Positions 5,924 to 5,948 of a stretch of DNA of 5,948 nt are shown one piece after another. The notes under the pieces were generated by a model. It was not told the origin of the DNA. It made no database searches and saw nothing but the letters and a program-made list of their open reading frames with translations. The first letter of the stretch is position 1; each line of letters opens with the position of its first letter. A program made the translations under genes and the position numbers. Source of the stretch: Clostridiales bacterium UBA6981 (lineage in GTDB: Bacteria; Bacillota; Clostridia; Oscillospirales; Oscillospiraceae); assembly GCA_002450075.1 (NCBI GenBank), contig DJYJ01000019.1, positions 1 to 5,948 on the forward strand, read 5' to 3'.

Positions 5924-5940
5924 ATTGTAGGTGTTACAAT
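5924..5940. repeat. operator-like inverted repeat upstream of the murA promoter
   Basis: ATTGTA (5924-5929) and TACAAT (5935-5940) are perfect 6-bp arms around 5 bases, 21 bases upstream of the proposed -35. Each strand presents TACAAT, a 5-of-6 match to a -10 hexamer; on the plus strand it is preceded by TGT as an extended -10. It may be a regulator site, paired divergent -10 elements, or chance. I do not recognise a regulator for it. Confidence 0.35.
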
Positions 5941-5948
5941 GATGCTTA

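Noticed and set aside
1..5948. Mobile elements, CRISPR arrays, tRNA or rRNA genes, toxin-antitoxin or defence systems
   Set aside because: No transposase, terminal repeats, spaced direct repeats, RNA-gene signatures or defence domains were seen. The coding space is fully explained by seven intact genes.

Overview
The window is a compact stretch of bacterial chromosome with every recognisable gene on the minus strand. It is GC-rich in the genes and AT-rich only at the two ends. The protein types (a Bacillus-like WalJ and RlmH pair, a PgcA-type phosphoglucomutase, a DUF2007-like small protein, a split pair of CHR transporters), the strong AGGAGG-like ribosome binding sites and the sigma-A-like promoters suggest a high-GC member of the Firmicutes, probably a gut-type clostridium of the Oscillospiraceae/Ruminococcaceae kind. 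That assignment is inference from family resemblance and has not been searched.

Read in the direction of transcription (right to left): 5948-5831 is the control region, with a candidate operator-like inverted repeat (5924-5940), an extended -10 promoter (5874-5902) and a short 5' leader hairpin (5852-5867). Seven genes follow with almost no spacing: murA (5830-4529, GTG start), walJ/yycJ (4529-3744), rlmH (3762-3280), a small DUF2007-like gene (3266-2955), an alpha-phosphoglucomutase (2968-1241), and two half-size chromate-transporter-family genes (1244-705 and 708-127). The largest gap between genes is 13 bases, and the other junctions overlap by 1, 19, 14, 4 and 4 bases. A strong intrinsic terminator (87-116) closes the unit, and a candidate promoter for the next minus-strand gene lies just beyond it.

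The genes look like one transcription unit that joins envelope and housekeeping functions. MurA makes the first committed peptidoglycan precursor. Phosphoglucomutase interconverts glucose-6-P and glucose-1-P, the entry to UDP-glucose and surface glycans. RlmH modifies the 23S rRNA. WalJ is a metallo-beta-lactamase-fold nuclease-like protein that sits near walRK and rlmH in Bacillus. The role of the small DUF2007-like protein and the substrate of the transporter pair in this setting are unknown.

I see no mobile element, CRISPR array, RNA gene or defence system. The points most worth a second look are the small DUF2007-like gene inside the operon, a 12-bp perfect inverted repeat over the WalJ metal-binding motif, the structured murA leader that argues for a GTG start, and the transporter pair translationally coupled to the phosphoglucomutase gene.
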